Assembly (NCBI GenBank): GCA_963995525.1
Contig: OZ023218.1
Location: 46,862,314 to 46,926,313 of the forward strand
Source of the DNA: Escarpia spicata
Taxonomy: Eukaryota > Annelida > Polychaeta > Sabellida > Siboglinidae
Direction of reading: 5' to 3'
DNA length: 64,000 nt
Shown: positions 24,441 through 35,740 of the stretch, piece by piece
Position numbering within the stretch: position 1 is the stretch's first letter
How the letters are laid out: each line of letters begins with the position of its first letter
Notes under the pieces: model-generated
Told to the model about the DNA's origin: nothing
What the model saw: only the letters and a program-made list of their open reading frames with translations
The model's database searches: none
Program-made: the position numbers and the translations under genes

Positions 24441-26520
24441 TGAGATGCGGAAACTTGACAGTTGTGTCAGTCATTCAGATTGAGGAAATGACAACAAGAA
24501 GTACTTGCAGTGTAGCCAGCATAAAATGACAAGAAGTACTTGCAGTGTGGCCAGCATAAAATGACAACAAGAAGTACTTGCAGTGTGGCCAGCGTAAAAT
24601 GACAAGAAGTACTTGCAGTGTGGCCAGCATAAAATGACAACAAGAAGTACTTACAGTGTGGCCAGCATAAAATGACAAGAAGAAGTACTTGCAGTGTGGC
24701 CAGCATAAAATGACAACGAGAAGTACTTGCAGTGTGGCCAGCATAAAATGACGAGAAGTACTTGCAGTGTGGCCAGCATAAAATGACAAGGAAAAGTACT
24801 TGCAGTGTGGCCAGCATAAAATGCCAACAAGAAGTACTTGCAGTGTGGCCAGCATAAAATGACAAGGAAAAGTACTTGCAGTGTGGCCAGCATAAAATGC
24901 CAACAAGAAGTACTTGCAGTGTGGCCAGCATAAAATGCCAACAAGAAGTACTTGCAGTGTGGCCAGCATAAAATGGCAAAGAAAAGTACTTGCAGTGTGG
25001 CCAGCATAAAATGACAACAAGAAGCACTTGTAGTGTGGCCAGCATAAAATGACAACAAGAAATACTTGCAGTGTGGCCAGCATAAAATGACAAGAAGTAC
25101 TTGCAGTGTGGCCAGCATAAAATGACAACAAGAAGTACTTGCAGTGTGGCCAGCATAAAATGACAAGGAAAAGCACTTGCAGTGTGGCCAGCATAAAATG
25201 TTATCTTTGGAAAAATTGTCCATGTCGTGCACTTGAAGATTGTATCAGTCGATATGTTACATGTGAACAGATCAGGAGCACGTCGCTTGTTCCAAAGTGT
25301 AAATATAATCATCATGTTCTATGCGGCTTTGTTGATGCAAAGCCTTAAATTTTATCTAGATTTCTTTTCTATGTAATCTGCTTACTATGTGATCAATTAT
25401 TGTGCATAAATTGTGTGGCTGTGATGAAGGAAATGTGCCTTTTTAGTTGTAAAACCTGGCATTGTGCAGGAATATATATGTATATATTTATATATGTATG
25501 TACAACTAGTTTCATCATAGTGATTGATGTCACTGATGAACATGTAATTTTTATAGTATTATGCAGACTGAGTTTTTAATAACGTAAAGCGAGCTTGTCT
25601 CTTTTGTTACTTGCAATCAGCCAGTATGATCATTATTAGCAGGAAGTTCACTGAATGAGTTGTGTGGATGTGGCAGTGAACAAACATCAATGGGCATGGT
25701 GGTTCACCCAGCTGGCGTCCACAATATTGCCAATAGATCCTATTTAGAATCATCTGAATGTTTTGTTTACAATCTGAATATTTCGCGGGCGCAACTTTCA
25801 AATTGTGAACACCTTCGGGTATATTAGGTGCAATTTAGCAGTTTTTTACCTAGAACATATTTACTCTAGTAATAAGGACATTATAGTACAAAATGAGGAA
25901 CAGGCTGCGTTGCTTTAAACTCATGAGTGCCTTAGCACCATTTAAGAAGTGTTATAATTTCTTCACAGATGTTCCGCACAAAACTATATTAGCACTGCTG
26001 TATTCCATGCATGATTCACTGGAACAAAATACTTTATTATGTTCCTATTGATGTATTTTTCATACATATTTCGTACAACTGATCAAAGCATTTTTGAATG
26101 CCATTTCAGAAGCTATTTGATGCATTGAGATATTCGGCAGTGCTGGAAATTATCACATACCAAGTTAGATTTAAGGTTTAATGAAGTCGTATATATTACA
26201 TTCCATTTTATTTGAAAACGTGTAAGACTTCAATTGTTAACGAGTTGAGACTATTTTTGATACAAGTCATATAATGGTCATTGGTTTATTTACAAGGGTC
26301 ATTATTTCATTTCTGCTTTCAAGATTTATTTTTTTCAGTTCCTTTAGCTCAGACATATCAGCTGCTATCTTAACTTACTATTTCAATGAATGACACGGTG
26401 TAATTCTGCGGTGTATTTACCCAGAACATTAAGTTTATGCACTGTCATTTAAATATTTGCTGATGTCATGTGTTGCGTTGACTTTGAAATGTGTTAATAA
26501 ACTGATGGCTTTCATTGGCT
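24441..26520 (+). other. SETX 3' UTR with poly(A) signal
   Basis: No splice signal or coding continuation was seen after the TGA at 24438. The first canonical AATAAA in a good setting is at 26496-26501, which would give a 3' UTR of about 2 kb. An earlier variant signal cannot be excluded. The UTR begins with the 35/38-bp array described separately. Confidence 0.5.
24490..25205. repeat. 35/38-bp minisatellite in the SETX 3' UTR
   Basis: About 19 copies of AGTACTTGCAGTGTGGCCAG plus CATAAAATGACAACAAGA, in 35- and 38-bp forms, start about 50 bases after the SETX stop codon. The unit length is not a multiple of 3 and the minus strand of the unit has no stop codon, so three long minus-strand frames (up to 282 codons) exist and cycle through the same three peptides. 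I treat these as by-products of the repeat. Confidence 0.95.
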
Positions 26521-26977
26521 GTTCAACTATGGTTCTCTATATTTGGTTTATCTATGTATTAATACCTTAACTTTTAGTTTGTTCTATGATCATTCGTTTC
26601 CTTTCTCCCTTCACTACCAATTGGTGATGTATTTGAAAGAAGATAGTTAAACTTATTTACATACATGTTTACTATTCACACGATATGCTTTTTTACCTGT
26701 TGGAGAAATACGGAAACAGCGGATGGATTGAGAGCACCACTCCAGAGGGTGCCCTGTACCACTCCAGAGGGTGCCCTGTATCACAAAATATCTTGCAATT
26801 CATCAATTTATTTATCCCTGAAATTATGTTCTTAATATCATACCTAAGATTTTATGAAAACCGGTACAAGTGATAAAAACTGCAAAGGTAACCAAACATT
26901 CAGATTGAAAAGCCTGGGCATTGAAAGAAGATTAAATGTTTAACTTAGCCTAAAGTTATATTGGTAAGACAATAGAC

Positions 26978-27190
26978 ATACAGTGTGATGGTTGGAGCAA
27001 CGGTCTGTCAACCAAGCAATTGGTGTTCTAAGCTGTCTGCTTTTGAAAGTTGGCCAATGATTCATCTTACTTTGGACCAGTCTCTTGGGTGAGAATAATA
27101 GGTCTTTTCTATCTGCTGTTTATGCCAAAGGAAACAAGATTCCACACAACACGTAAATGTGTAATGTGCTGCAGACTCGGGGGAACTTCA
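26978..27190 (+). mobile_element. SINE-like element, same family as 14840-15190
   Basis: The tail CTATCTGCTGTTTATGCCAA plus AGGAAACAAGATTCC matches the minus-strand tail at 14990-15010 with a few changes. The head GTGATGGTTGGAGCAACGG is weakly tRNA-like. It lies between the convergent SETX and CHMP1B genes, in a stretch (26520-28440) where I see no gene; a 23-bp unit repeated twice at 26735-26780 is the only other feature. Confidence 0.4.
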
Positions 27191-27952
27191 GTGATGGGAA
27201 AATATGAAAATTAACTAATGTATGGGATACACCACTGAGGTTTCCACTTTACAAAACGTATACAGATGGCAGAAAAATAAATATTTTAATTTACAAACAA
27301 CTGTATTTTTTGTATGGATGCATGATGTTGAAGCTGTATGGAAATTGCAGATCTAGCCAGACAGAAAAGTAAAGGAGTACTTTACATTGATGTAACAAGG
27401 ATTGATTTAGTCTTATGAAAAATTATACATCGACTTTAATTACAAGAAAGACAAATCACTAGAAGTTTAACTGAAAACATTTTTGTTTATCTCGAACAGG
27501 TTATAAGAAGAAGAGAAATGATGCAATCATTTTACTGCCTTTTTCTATATTAAAGGATAATCATTACACAATCTATACGTTTATACACATATTTATCTAA
27601 TTAATACATGTGTTTACATACATGGATATTTACATGTGTGTATATAAAAATATATAATAGTAAACAGGACACAATTATACAGCACAAAGCCAACACCATT
27701 CTGTCACTTGTAACACACTTCATGTGAAATGTCATATTTTAATTATATATCCTTATCTTAACATTACTCATCTTATATTGGCAAAATTTCCTGTATTATA
27801 TCCAAACAAACAGAAGATCAGTTATGATATAATAACCAATTTGTGTAGCGATAGCCGTGGTAACCAAATAACCTTAAAAATAGTGATGAGCCTGGTTTTG
27901 TGGACTGTTCCATGGAAAACAAAATTTATATAAAATTGTTAGAATTTGTGTA

Positions 27953-27958
27953 TTTATT
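27953..27958 (-). other. Possible CHMP1B poly(A) signal
   Basis: TTTATT on the plus strand (AATAAA on the minus strand) lies about 480 bases past the CHMP1B stop codon. Several AT-rich alternatives exist nearby, so this is a tentative pick. Confidence 0.35.
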
Positions 27959-28440
27959 CTAACTAAATATATATATAATGTTATGCAAAGAAATTATTCT
28001 GCAGAACAAAGGACAATATTCCCCATGTTAAAATTGATACAAATCATAATCTCGGAGCCAATCCAGAAACTTTGATTTTTCACAATTACACAATAACTTT
28101 AACCAAAATATACCTGATTTATCTGGTGACTTCTAAAAGAATACATGTAAAAATACATGTAAAAACGAGCACTTAGACAAACATGATGACAAGTGCTCTG
28201 AACGGACATGCTATCATCAGACAGTGGGTACACTCTGTGTAAACACTCAAGCGATTTCACTTCACAGAAGGCGACTTTTTAAACATCTTCCAAATGTACG
28301 TTTTAACAGAACGTTGTACGTTAAGTTGGGCAGATGTAGCCAGTCACCATTTGTTTGGAAGTCTGTCCTAAAACCACCCATCTTCCAGATGACAACTGCA
28401 CAGTTCACATGCGGGTTTTGCAGAGTAATCACCGTAATCT

Positions 28441-31400
28441 TCAGTTCTGTCGAAGTTTTGCCAGTCGCTGTGAAAGTTCGTCCTACAAAGAACAATCAAG
28501 ATCTAGTGAAACTCACACAATGATTAAGGTAAAGTTATCACTGCATTCAGGATGAAGAATAAAAAACTGGACTTTAACTGGTTGGCAAACAAGAATACGT
28601 AATTATAACAAGAACAAATGAGATGTTTAAAATTTCAGTGGTTGGTTTCTTGTATTCTTTCTGCGTGGAGATCCATGGTAGAATAACATTCATGTGTCAC
28701 TCCAGGCAATACTCATTAATGACCTCACCAAGAATGTATTTAGGCTAATGTTTCTATGAATATTCTTGATGTCAACCAATCAGCACTGCTTATAGAATGA
28801 CAAGGAAAACGGATTTTGGCTTTTATAATTTTATAAACCAATTGGGCGTTTATATTGTAGTCACCGCACCTGTTCTGTCGATGCCTGGCTTGCTTGTCCA
28901 ATCGATGCAGTTTGGGCTGTTGGTAGTTCCATATTTAGCTCCAATCTGAAATAATTTGTCAAAGAATAATTTAAATATGGATCAAAGCAAATGCAACAAG
29001 TTTAATAAAAGTTTATAATAATAATATAAAAGACTTCTATGGGTCCAATTACAAGAGCTCGGTGGCGCAACAGAACCAAAGGATTATGCACTTTCATGAC
29101 TGGAGTACAATGCGAACGTTGCAACAGAAGCACATCCCTATTTGACACCAGTCATGTGACCTACCCTGCCTCATCTGCCACTTGTTTCATGAGGCCGTCG
29201 ACGTCTGCCTGAGGTGTGCTGAGTGTTGACGAGGCACACATTGTGTTCTCCATTACTTGAGACTGCACATCGAGATTCTCAAACTGCGTCTCAAATCGGT
29301 CCATAAGCTGAGAGATCTACAGAACAGAAATAATCAGTTGTAGCTATTGAACTCACTGTTCAGGAAATCAGACTTTATTAAGGAAAATGCTATAATGAGA
29401 AATTGAGTTGTGTCAAATTTAAGCCAATGCAACTGTTATATTTCTTCTGGAACGATATTTGCAAACCACTGGAATGAGTGCACGTTTAGTATGTGCACAA
29501 AGGCATGCATAAGTCATGACAACACCAACAGATTATTTTTCCATTATAATGTTGTCACCTTACATGCACGTGGGACAGGTAACGTTGTGCAGTTTTCAAA
29601 ACCCTTTGTTTGTAAAGTTTAGAAAAACATGTAGCATTTCATATTGGTTCAAATCACAAGCACACCCCACCAATAGGTGCTGACAGACTTGCGCGAATTT
29701 TAGTGACAAAATATGGATTCCGAAGCCAATAGCCACCAGATTCAACCGACAAAACATGGCTGCCAAGACAGTACCCATCTCGCTGTCCAGTTCTCATATT
29801 CATAATAGCGTCAATAATATGTGTTCCGTTTGTTAGGTGGCACCAGCGTAGCAACTTAGTTCTCATGATAAGAGAAGTGATGATCATGCTACCGCCCACC
29901 TGTAAGAAATGCATCATATATCTTGGGATTGTAACCTGATGCAACCACTGTTACTGGTGCCTTAAAAAATACATCACTTTTGTATGTGTATGTATATACA
30001 TTTTGTTCAGAGGTGCATAAAATACAAGGTTCTTATTGGTACGTTTTGAGATATGCCACAAAGTATATTTGTGTATGTGCGGTCCATGCTGCACCCACCT
30101 TTTCTAGGTTCATGGAGCGCATGGCTCCCTCCATTGCCTTCACCACACCAGCCATGGAGCCTGTCACCTGAAACAATATTACAATACAGGTGTATGTGTA
30201 AGATACATTAATAAGTAAACATCGGATTATACATTTATATAATAAAATAAATAAATAAAAGAAAAGTGTATATAAATTATAATCGATTGCTCCTGCATTC
30301 TTGGTCATAAGAACACATTTCCAACCAATTTGTCAGCAATAAGGAAAATCTGAGTGAATTCTAGAAAAGAGCTCCACCCGACAAGCACTGGTTACAAGTC
30401 AATCAGATCAATATTTACCACATTTATGGACCTTTGACTAACAATTTTAGACTGATATTTTGTGCACTATTTAGCCAGACAACCAACCAAGCATACCTGC
30501 CTGGCCGTAAGGAAAATGGGGGAACCTGATCACTGGATTACTGACTGTGCTAGGACTATGGAAATCACTTGCCTCCCTGTTGCAGAGTGACCATAAACTG
30601 AGGTTCGACAGTATTAAATAACACAATATGTTTTATGATAGAAATGATCAACTTTGCTCCTATAAAAATCAGTACTTTTAAAGAACAGACAATTCTGCTA
30701 TTAAGTAGTGTACGTGTGTGTGCGTGCATATATGCATGTGTGTGTGTGTGTCAGCAAACACCCTACCTGTCTCATGGTGACAGCCGTCTGTACCCTCGCT
30801 GACACAGCGTCGATCCTCGCACTCATCCGTCTGTAGTTGAGAGCCTGGTTCTTCTGTCTGATGGAGTTTTCTGCGTGGATCTTTGCCCCCTCCATGTTAC
30901 CTTTCTGTATCGCCTGCGACAGGGAAACATGAATTGGCTAGCACCCTCTCAATCTACGTCCAGCATTATGAGTGCTGAATTAGTCGTACTTCAGCCCACT
31001 TGCTGTCCTAGTCGGCCTACACATGGCCAATCAACATCGTGGCTGAAAACTTTGAGGAAATATGACCGCAAAACATTCACTGCTTCCAGGAACCACGTTC
31101 AACAAAGTGCCAATATGTAGGACAATGTTCTGACTGAAATCTAACATCATTAGTCAAAACATCAACTAGGACAAAATACAAATCCATATTTCATTGGGGT
31201 GATCTATACCAACTGATGTACTCTGCAACCACTGTGAGTGAAGACAATGGCTAGGTAAAATGCTTCCAGACAAAACAGCGAAGATGAGGTCTTATTTCAA
31301 CTGTAGTCTACACTGCCATGCAAGATCTTTTTTAAATTAAAAGACATGTTTAACACAGTATTTCTATAGTATGAATCAGAAAACATATTTGAAGGTATTG

Positions 31401-32908
31401 ATCTGTCTGGATATTGCCAATTTACACTACTGCGCACGAGCATACATGGAATTGTGGGGACGCGTGCATTTAACACTGATATGTAAATGTAAACAAAAGA
31501 ATGTACAGGAAACATTGTTTGTTTGCATTGTGACTGGACTGCCGTTTGATTTAAACTATTTATCTGTTGCTTGTACTATATCAATTCCAACTCACTTTGA
31601 CCTCATGTATTACAGCTGTTCTTGTCACTGTTGATTCAAACCGAATTTTGTGCTGTACAATTACATGCTATTTTAGTCAGTATACGTTGTGTATAGCTGA
31701 AATGAACAGATCTCTGAACAGGTCGGTGTGGGTAAAACAGTGCACATTCTGTACTAATGTATATCAGTATTTTATAAAATAATTACGCTTGAATGACATA
31801 TATTCACAGCAGGTCGTCTTTCAGGTCTATATAAAAACTGAATGCAACATACCCCATTATATAGAACATACCTTTTTCAATTTTTCTTTTTCTTCCTTTT
31901 CTTGTTTCTCTGATTTCTTCGCATTTCGTTCCAAGTCCTTGGACGCAAACTTCAAGTTAAATAAATGTTCTAGGAAATGGTTATGGAATAATGTGAAATT
32001 GGTCAGTAATATATATATATATATACAAAAATAGATAAACAAGTGAAAAATGAACAATTCGAAACACGTCCAAAACATGAAAATCTACAGTCGCTAGCAC
32101 CCTCACGGCTCGTCCTGTCCCGACGATCTTGGTATCATTTGAAAGGATGCGCTTTTTGTTATTCTAGCGTCATCTAGATTTCCCTGTAACCATTCAAGAA
32201 CACGTATAAACGGACATACAATTGTGCTGTTTTCAGTGATCCTTATGGTTCTGAATGACGTTAGCGGTGGGTAGTCAGTACACTAATCTTCCGATTGCGG
32301 CACTGTTTTCCTAATTTGCATAGGTTCAGATGTGAACATTTCACCATTTCTTGATTTCATGTTATAAGCTCCACCCACTTTTAAACCGTGGTGAAACTTA
32401 TGTGTTTTGATGGCAGCGAAACCGATATATATGTATGTTGGCGGGACATCACAATTATGTATGCCAACCAACGGGCCAATTTTGTGTGGCGTTGGTTGGT
32501 TGATATACGTGATTGTGACGTCACGCCTACTTCGAATATGTCATTTTAACTGTCAGTGACAATGTGCGAATAAAGTATGAATGAGGTGCGAGTAAAAACA
32601 CAGACACGCATAGTATATCTAATGTATATCAAGCTCTAGAGATATGGGTTACCGAGATATAAGGCACAGGTATAGTCACAGGCTAGTATAACCATGGACA
32701 TGTACCATGCCCATCACAGCCCCATGCCATGGGCATGGCTTCATGATCATCATTCAAGTCGAGACAATCATTGAATCAAGACAAAGTCAAAGACAATATC
32801 TATGTTTATTTATTTCTGCTGCCAATACACAGTATGACATAAAATACAACACATTTATGAAGACCTTACATACTTGCCAGAAAGGATACTTTCCATTTGT
32901 TTCGCCAT
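28441..32908 (-). CDS. CHMP1B: ESCRT-III subunit CHMP1B (charged multivesicular body protein 1b)
   Basis: Seven exons on the minus strand: 32890-32908 (ATG, 19 nt), 31872-31969, 30767-30913, 30099-30167, 29165-29316, 28870-28945, 28441-28482. All have consistent phases and GT-AG sites and give 200 residues; human CHMP1B has 199. The protein starts MAKQMEKHLFNLKFASKDLE, the usual alpha-1 region, continues with the basic core (AIQKGNMEGAKIHAENSIRQ), VTGSMAGVVKAME and ISQLMDRFETQFENLDVQ, and ends LNMELP...DELSQRLAKLRQN. The last exon (14 codons with stop) encodes only the MIM1 motif, D-E-L-x-x-R-L-x-x-L-R, which binds MIT domains of VPS4, spastin and LIP5. CHMP1B polymerises on membranes during endosomal sorting, abscission and tubule remodelling. 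The first coding exon has 19 bases and is followed by a 920-bp intron. It converges with SETX. The choice of CHMP1B over CHMP1A rests on the HLFNLKFA, NLEK and LNMELP stretches. Confidence 0.96.
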
Positions 32909-33260
32909 TTTGAAGATATTATGTTACACTGTTACACAGGTAACAAAAACAGTATATTTTGGATCGTGAGTAGCGTTCTTGTGTGAAGTTGTGATGTTTA
33001 CTTGACGTAATGACGTCATTCACCGGAACTATTAAACGTTTTACTTCCGTAGTAGGAATGTAGTATCATATAATGTGAAACATTAGAATAACCACATGTT
33101 TACATTAAAATACTTAAAATAAGTTGGCAATATTATACTGATGTGCTTATATGTGAAATGTTCTTAATTTGCACAAACTGCCCATGATGCCATAAATGGG
33201 GCCACACTAAATGGCGGACGGCGGACGGCGTACGGGCGGACTGGAAGGACCGGGCGGACA
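32909..33260 (-). promoter_or_regulatory. CHMP1B 5' UTR and promoter with CRE, ETS and YY1-like sites
   Basis: About 100 bases upstream of the CHMP1B ATG lie a perfect CRE palindrome TGACGTCA (33011-33018) preceded by a half-match TGACGTAA (33003-33010), and two ETS cores, ACCGGAA (33022-33028) and ACTTCCG (33043-33049). Further out, AAATGGCGG (33209-33217) resembles YY1 and begins a GC-rich run of GGCGGAC units to about 33270. There is no TATA box at the expected place. This set is typical of TATA-less housekeeping promoters, and the YY1-like site could also serve a plus-strand transcript. Confidence 0.5.
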
Positions 33261-33269
33261 GGGCGGACC

Positions 33270-34117
33270 ACATTCACAATGATGCGCGCGATCTCTACAT
33301 GTTTATGTCCGTTGTTCCTTCGGGTGCTCTCTTGTGCGTTCGTTTATAAACATTGATATGTGTTTCATTAATACTACGCGTGGAAACATGAGAATATATT
33401 AGTGATTTTACAAAATGAACACAACAGTATAATTAACAATATAACAATTCTTGGATTTGTTATTTGTTTGTATTTATTTTATCGATTGCTGTGATGATAT
33501 GTACAATTAACTACAAACCACATGTCAATTAATATAATAAACATCTGCTATGAATTTATGTATGAATCAATGACAACTATTCCGATGACACGCCAAAAAA
33601 GTTAAATACATAAGTGAACAGTCTTTTCTTAATATTATTGTAATACCGAACACAAATTAAAAAAATCAATACATGTATTCATATAGCACTATACTAGGCT
33701 GACCACAACAATAATATCTGCTGCCATTGACACAACAACATGAACGCCATAATAAATGTAATATATCAATATATATATATATATATATATATACAGCGCT
33801 CGAAAGGCCTATGCATGTACATAGCTACACGTTACAATTGTTACAAATCAGTTTAAGTGATCAATATAAACACACAATTAGATATATAAAGTATTGACTA
33901 TTTCATAAAACAAAGTCACAAATATATATGTGACAATATAAATGTGACGATTTTACACAGGTGTAAAATGAGAAAGTACTAAGATAATAAGTGACAATAA
34001 CATGTATGGTTTTCTTATTGAAACTCTTTGAAGGTGCTTTCCTTGGTCTTTTACTTTGGCACATCTTTGATGGTACCACTTGCTACATCTGTCGGAAGCC
34101 ACCTTGTCACCAATTAC
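33270..34117. other. Gene-free AT-rich stretch
   Basis: Between the CHMP1B promoter and the protease ORF I see only AT-rich sequence and a (TA)n tract at 33769-33792. No splice-linked coding segment was recognised. Confidence 0.5.
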
Positions 34118-34855
34118 TTATGGAAGGCCACAACGGCATAGAAGCTCTACTGAAAATATGTCCATATCAATGTTTATTTCGTGGAGTAGAGATATTTTTG
34201 GAAAAGGGATAAACTTTTTTGATTTGAGACGTGCAACTAAATGTTTTCTACAGTTTACCATGTCAAAGTTCCATGATCGTGACTGATTTTCCAGTTCTTT
34301 ATAACCACTTGTACACAATTCAAAAGTATTGGCTATGGCAAATATGCCACAATCTAATGTTCCTGGATCTTTCATGCCACACCCATGATATGTACACGCT
34401 AACTGTATTTGCAGCGAGGGAGAAAGTTGACTTGTATATAAACTGTCCAAAACATAGATTCGACCACCCTTATCTTTTAAAGAAGCTACCCAGTAGCCTT
34501 GACCATTATGGTGCATTTGTGTTGTAGGGGCAGCACCCGTTTCAAATTTGGTTGTGCATTGCAAACATTTCTTCTTGTCACCAAATATTGGTGCCAACAA
34601 TGTAGATTGAAAACCATTGGTATGTGGGAAATCTAGCATTAAGATTTTATTCATCAAGTCAAATATGTCTGAGGTAATTTCTTTATTTCCTAAGATTTCT
34701 GTTTCCAATGTTTTCTCTCTCAGAGGTTTTGATGTAACCAATTTCAATGATCGTCTAACTGTAGCTTTACCAGTGTGATGTTGTACGTTGTGCTGTAGTT
34801 TCTTGCATAATAAGATTGCGGCTGGAGGTAGGGCTGAGTTCATGTTTAGAAACAT
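34118..34855 (-). CDS. Ulp1/C48-type cysteine protease-like protein, probably transposon-related
   Basis: The intronless minus-strand frame has 245 residues from an ATG at 34853-34855; the frame is open further upstream to 35026 but only through (TGCC)n and (TA)n repeats. The C-terminal half looks like the Ulp1 fold: a candidate catalytic His in QMHHNGQGYWVASL, Asp in GGRIYVLDSL, and Cys in GTLDCGIFAIA. An upstream DFPHTNGFQSTLL stretch matches the multi-copy Ulp1-like ORFs that accompany transposons in many invertebrates. The residue six before the Cys, normally the oxyanion-hole Gln, appears to be Asp, so activity is doubtful. No partner transposase is adjacent, and the neighbours are LINE remnants. 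It could be a retrocopy or the end of a larger element; function not established. Confidence 0.65.
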   Translation of the reverse strand: MFLNMNSALPPAAILLCKKLQHNVQHHTGKATVRRSLKLVTSKPLREKTLETEILGNKEITSDIFDLMNKILMLDFPHTNGFQSTLLAPIFGDKKKCLQCTTKFETGAAPTTQMHHNGQGYWVASLKDKGGRIYVLDSLYTSQLSPSLQIQLACTYHGCGMKDPGTLDCGIFAIANTFELCTSGYKELENQSRSWNFDMVNCRKHLVARLKSKKFIPFPKISLLHEINIDMDIFSVELLCRCGLP

Positions 34856-34858
34856 GAA

Positions 34859-34860
<2 letters not shown>

Positions 34861-34897
<37 letters not shown>

Positions 34898-34899
34898 CC
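34861..34899. repeat. (GCCT)n tetranucleotide microsatellite
   Basis: Nearly ten perfect copies of the 4-bp unit lie directly upstream of the protease ATG on the minus strand, where they read as an AGRQ-type artefact. Confidence 0.95.
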
Positions 34900-35025
34900 A
34901 TGCAATTTTAATGAAATAGCAACAAATAAACATCAGTACATAATATATATATATATATATGATCAATGTAAAACAAATTAAATAATTCACGTTATTCTTG
35001 TATGATATAGCCTGACAAACAAACA

Positions 35026-35126
35026 AAAATATATATATTATATATATATATATGTATAATATATATATATATATGTCTATATATACATATATATATATAT
35101 TTATATATATATATATATATATACAC
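35026..35126. repeat. (TA)n microsatellite cluster
   Basis: Several interrupted (TA)n runs, with a further short run at 34943-34960. Confidence 0.9.
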
Positions 35127-35229
35127 GGGTATAGGGACTAAGACAAAAATACTAAAATATGAAATTACAAATAATGTCCGTCACAATAACAACATTAATT
35201 AAATAAAATGAATAATAGAAATTAGTTTT

Positions 35230-35600
35230 CAAAGACTTCCTAAACATGTTTTGTGTTCTTGATGCACGAATGTTCACAGTCGCGGTGTTGATGTACTTCC
35301 TCGTAATGCCTTGGTGCAGTGTTGGCGCATGGTTCTGACGTAAGCGTCCATCACGATTTCGTTAAATAAGACGGAGCCAAATGATGGAGACGTTTGTACG
35401 TCAACACCTTGAAACAGATGCGACTCGCTACCGGCAGCCGATGCAATCCCCTTAACATAGTTGTGGTATGCTCATGCCTGGTACAAGCGAGCTGTCTGTG
35501 ATGGAGATAGATTGAGGAGAAGTGAGTTACAATAGTCCAAACGAGGGATGACGAGTGCGTTGACAGTATTTTTCGAAGTCTCAGCTAGCTATAAGATAGT
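35230..35600 (-). mobile_element. LINE ORF2 3'-end remnant
   Basis: The minus strand encodes, with frame breaks, the conserved end of a non-LTR reverse transcriptase: RLDYCNSLLLNLSPSQTARL near 35490-35545, then LHRLPVASRICFKVLTYKRL and HHLAPSYL near 35365-35440. The order and wording are typical of CR1/L2-type ORF2 C-termini. A TGA and frame changes mark it as dead. It differs from the LINE at 35741. Confidence 0.65.
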
Positions 35601-35740
35601 GCCGTATTGATGACAGTGTGTACTGATGGTAGTTGCATACAGCACACGCAGCAGTGACGTTAGTTGTTGGTGACGTCTCCAATGGTCATGGAGCAAACTC
35701 CATACAGCTTGAGATGATGGTTTGATATCATGATGATCAC

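Noticed and set aside
24467..25315. 282-, 239- and 193-codon minus-strand frames with repeating CWPHCKY, FYAGHTAS and HFMLATLQ peptides
   Set aside because: They arise because a 35/38-bp repeat unit without minus-strand stops is read in three cycling frames; no start context, splice or homology supports a protein, and the array lies in the SETX 3' UTR.
30033..30308. 91-codon minus frame
   Set aside because: Contains CHMP1B exon 30099-30167 extended into introns; not a separate gene.
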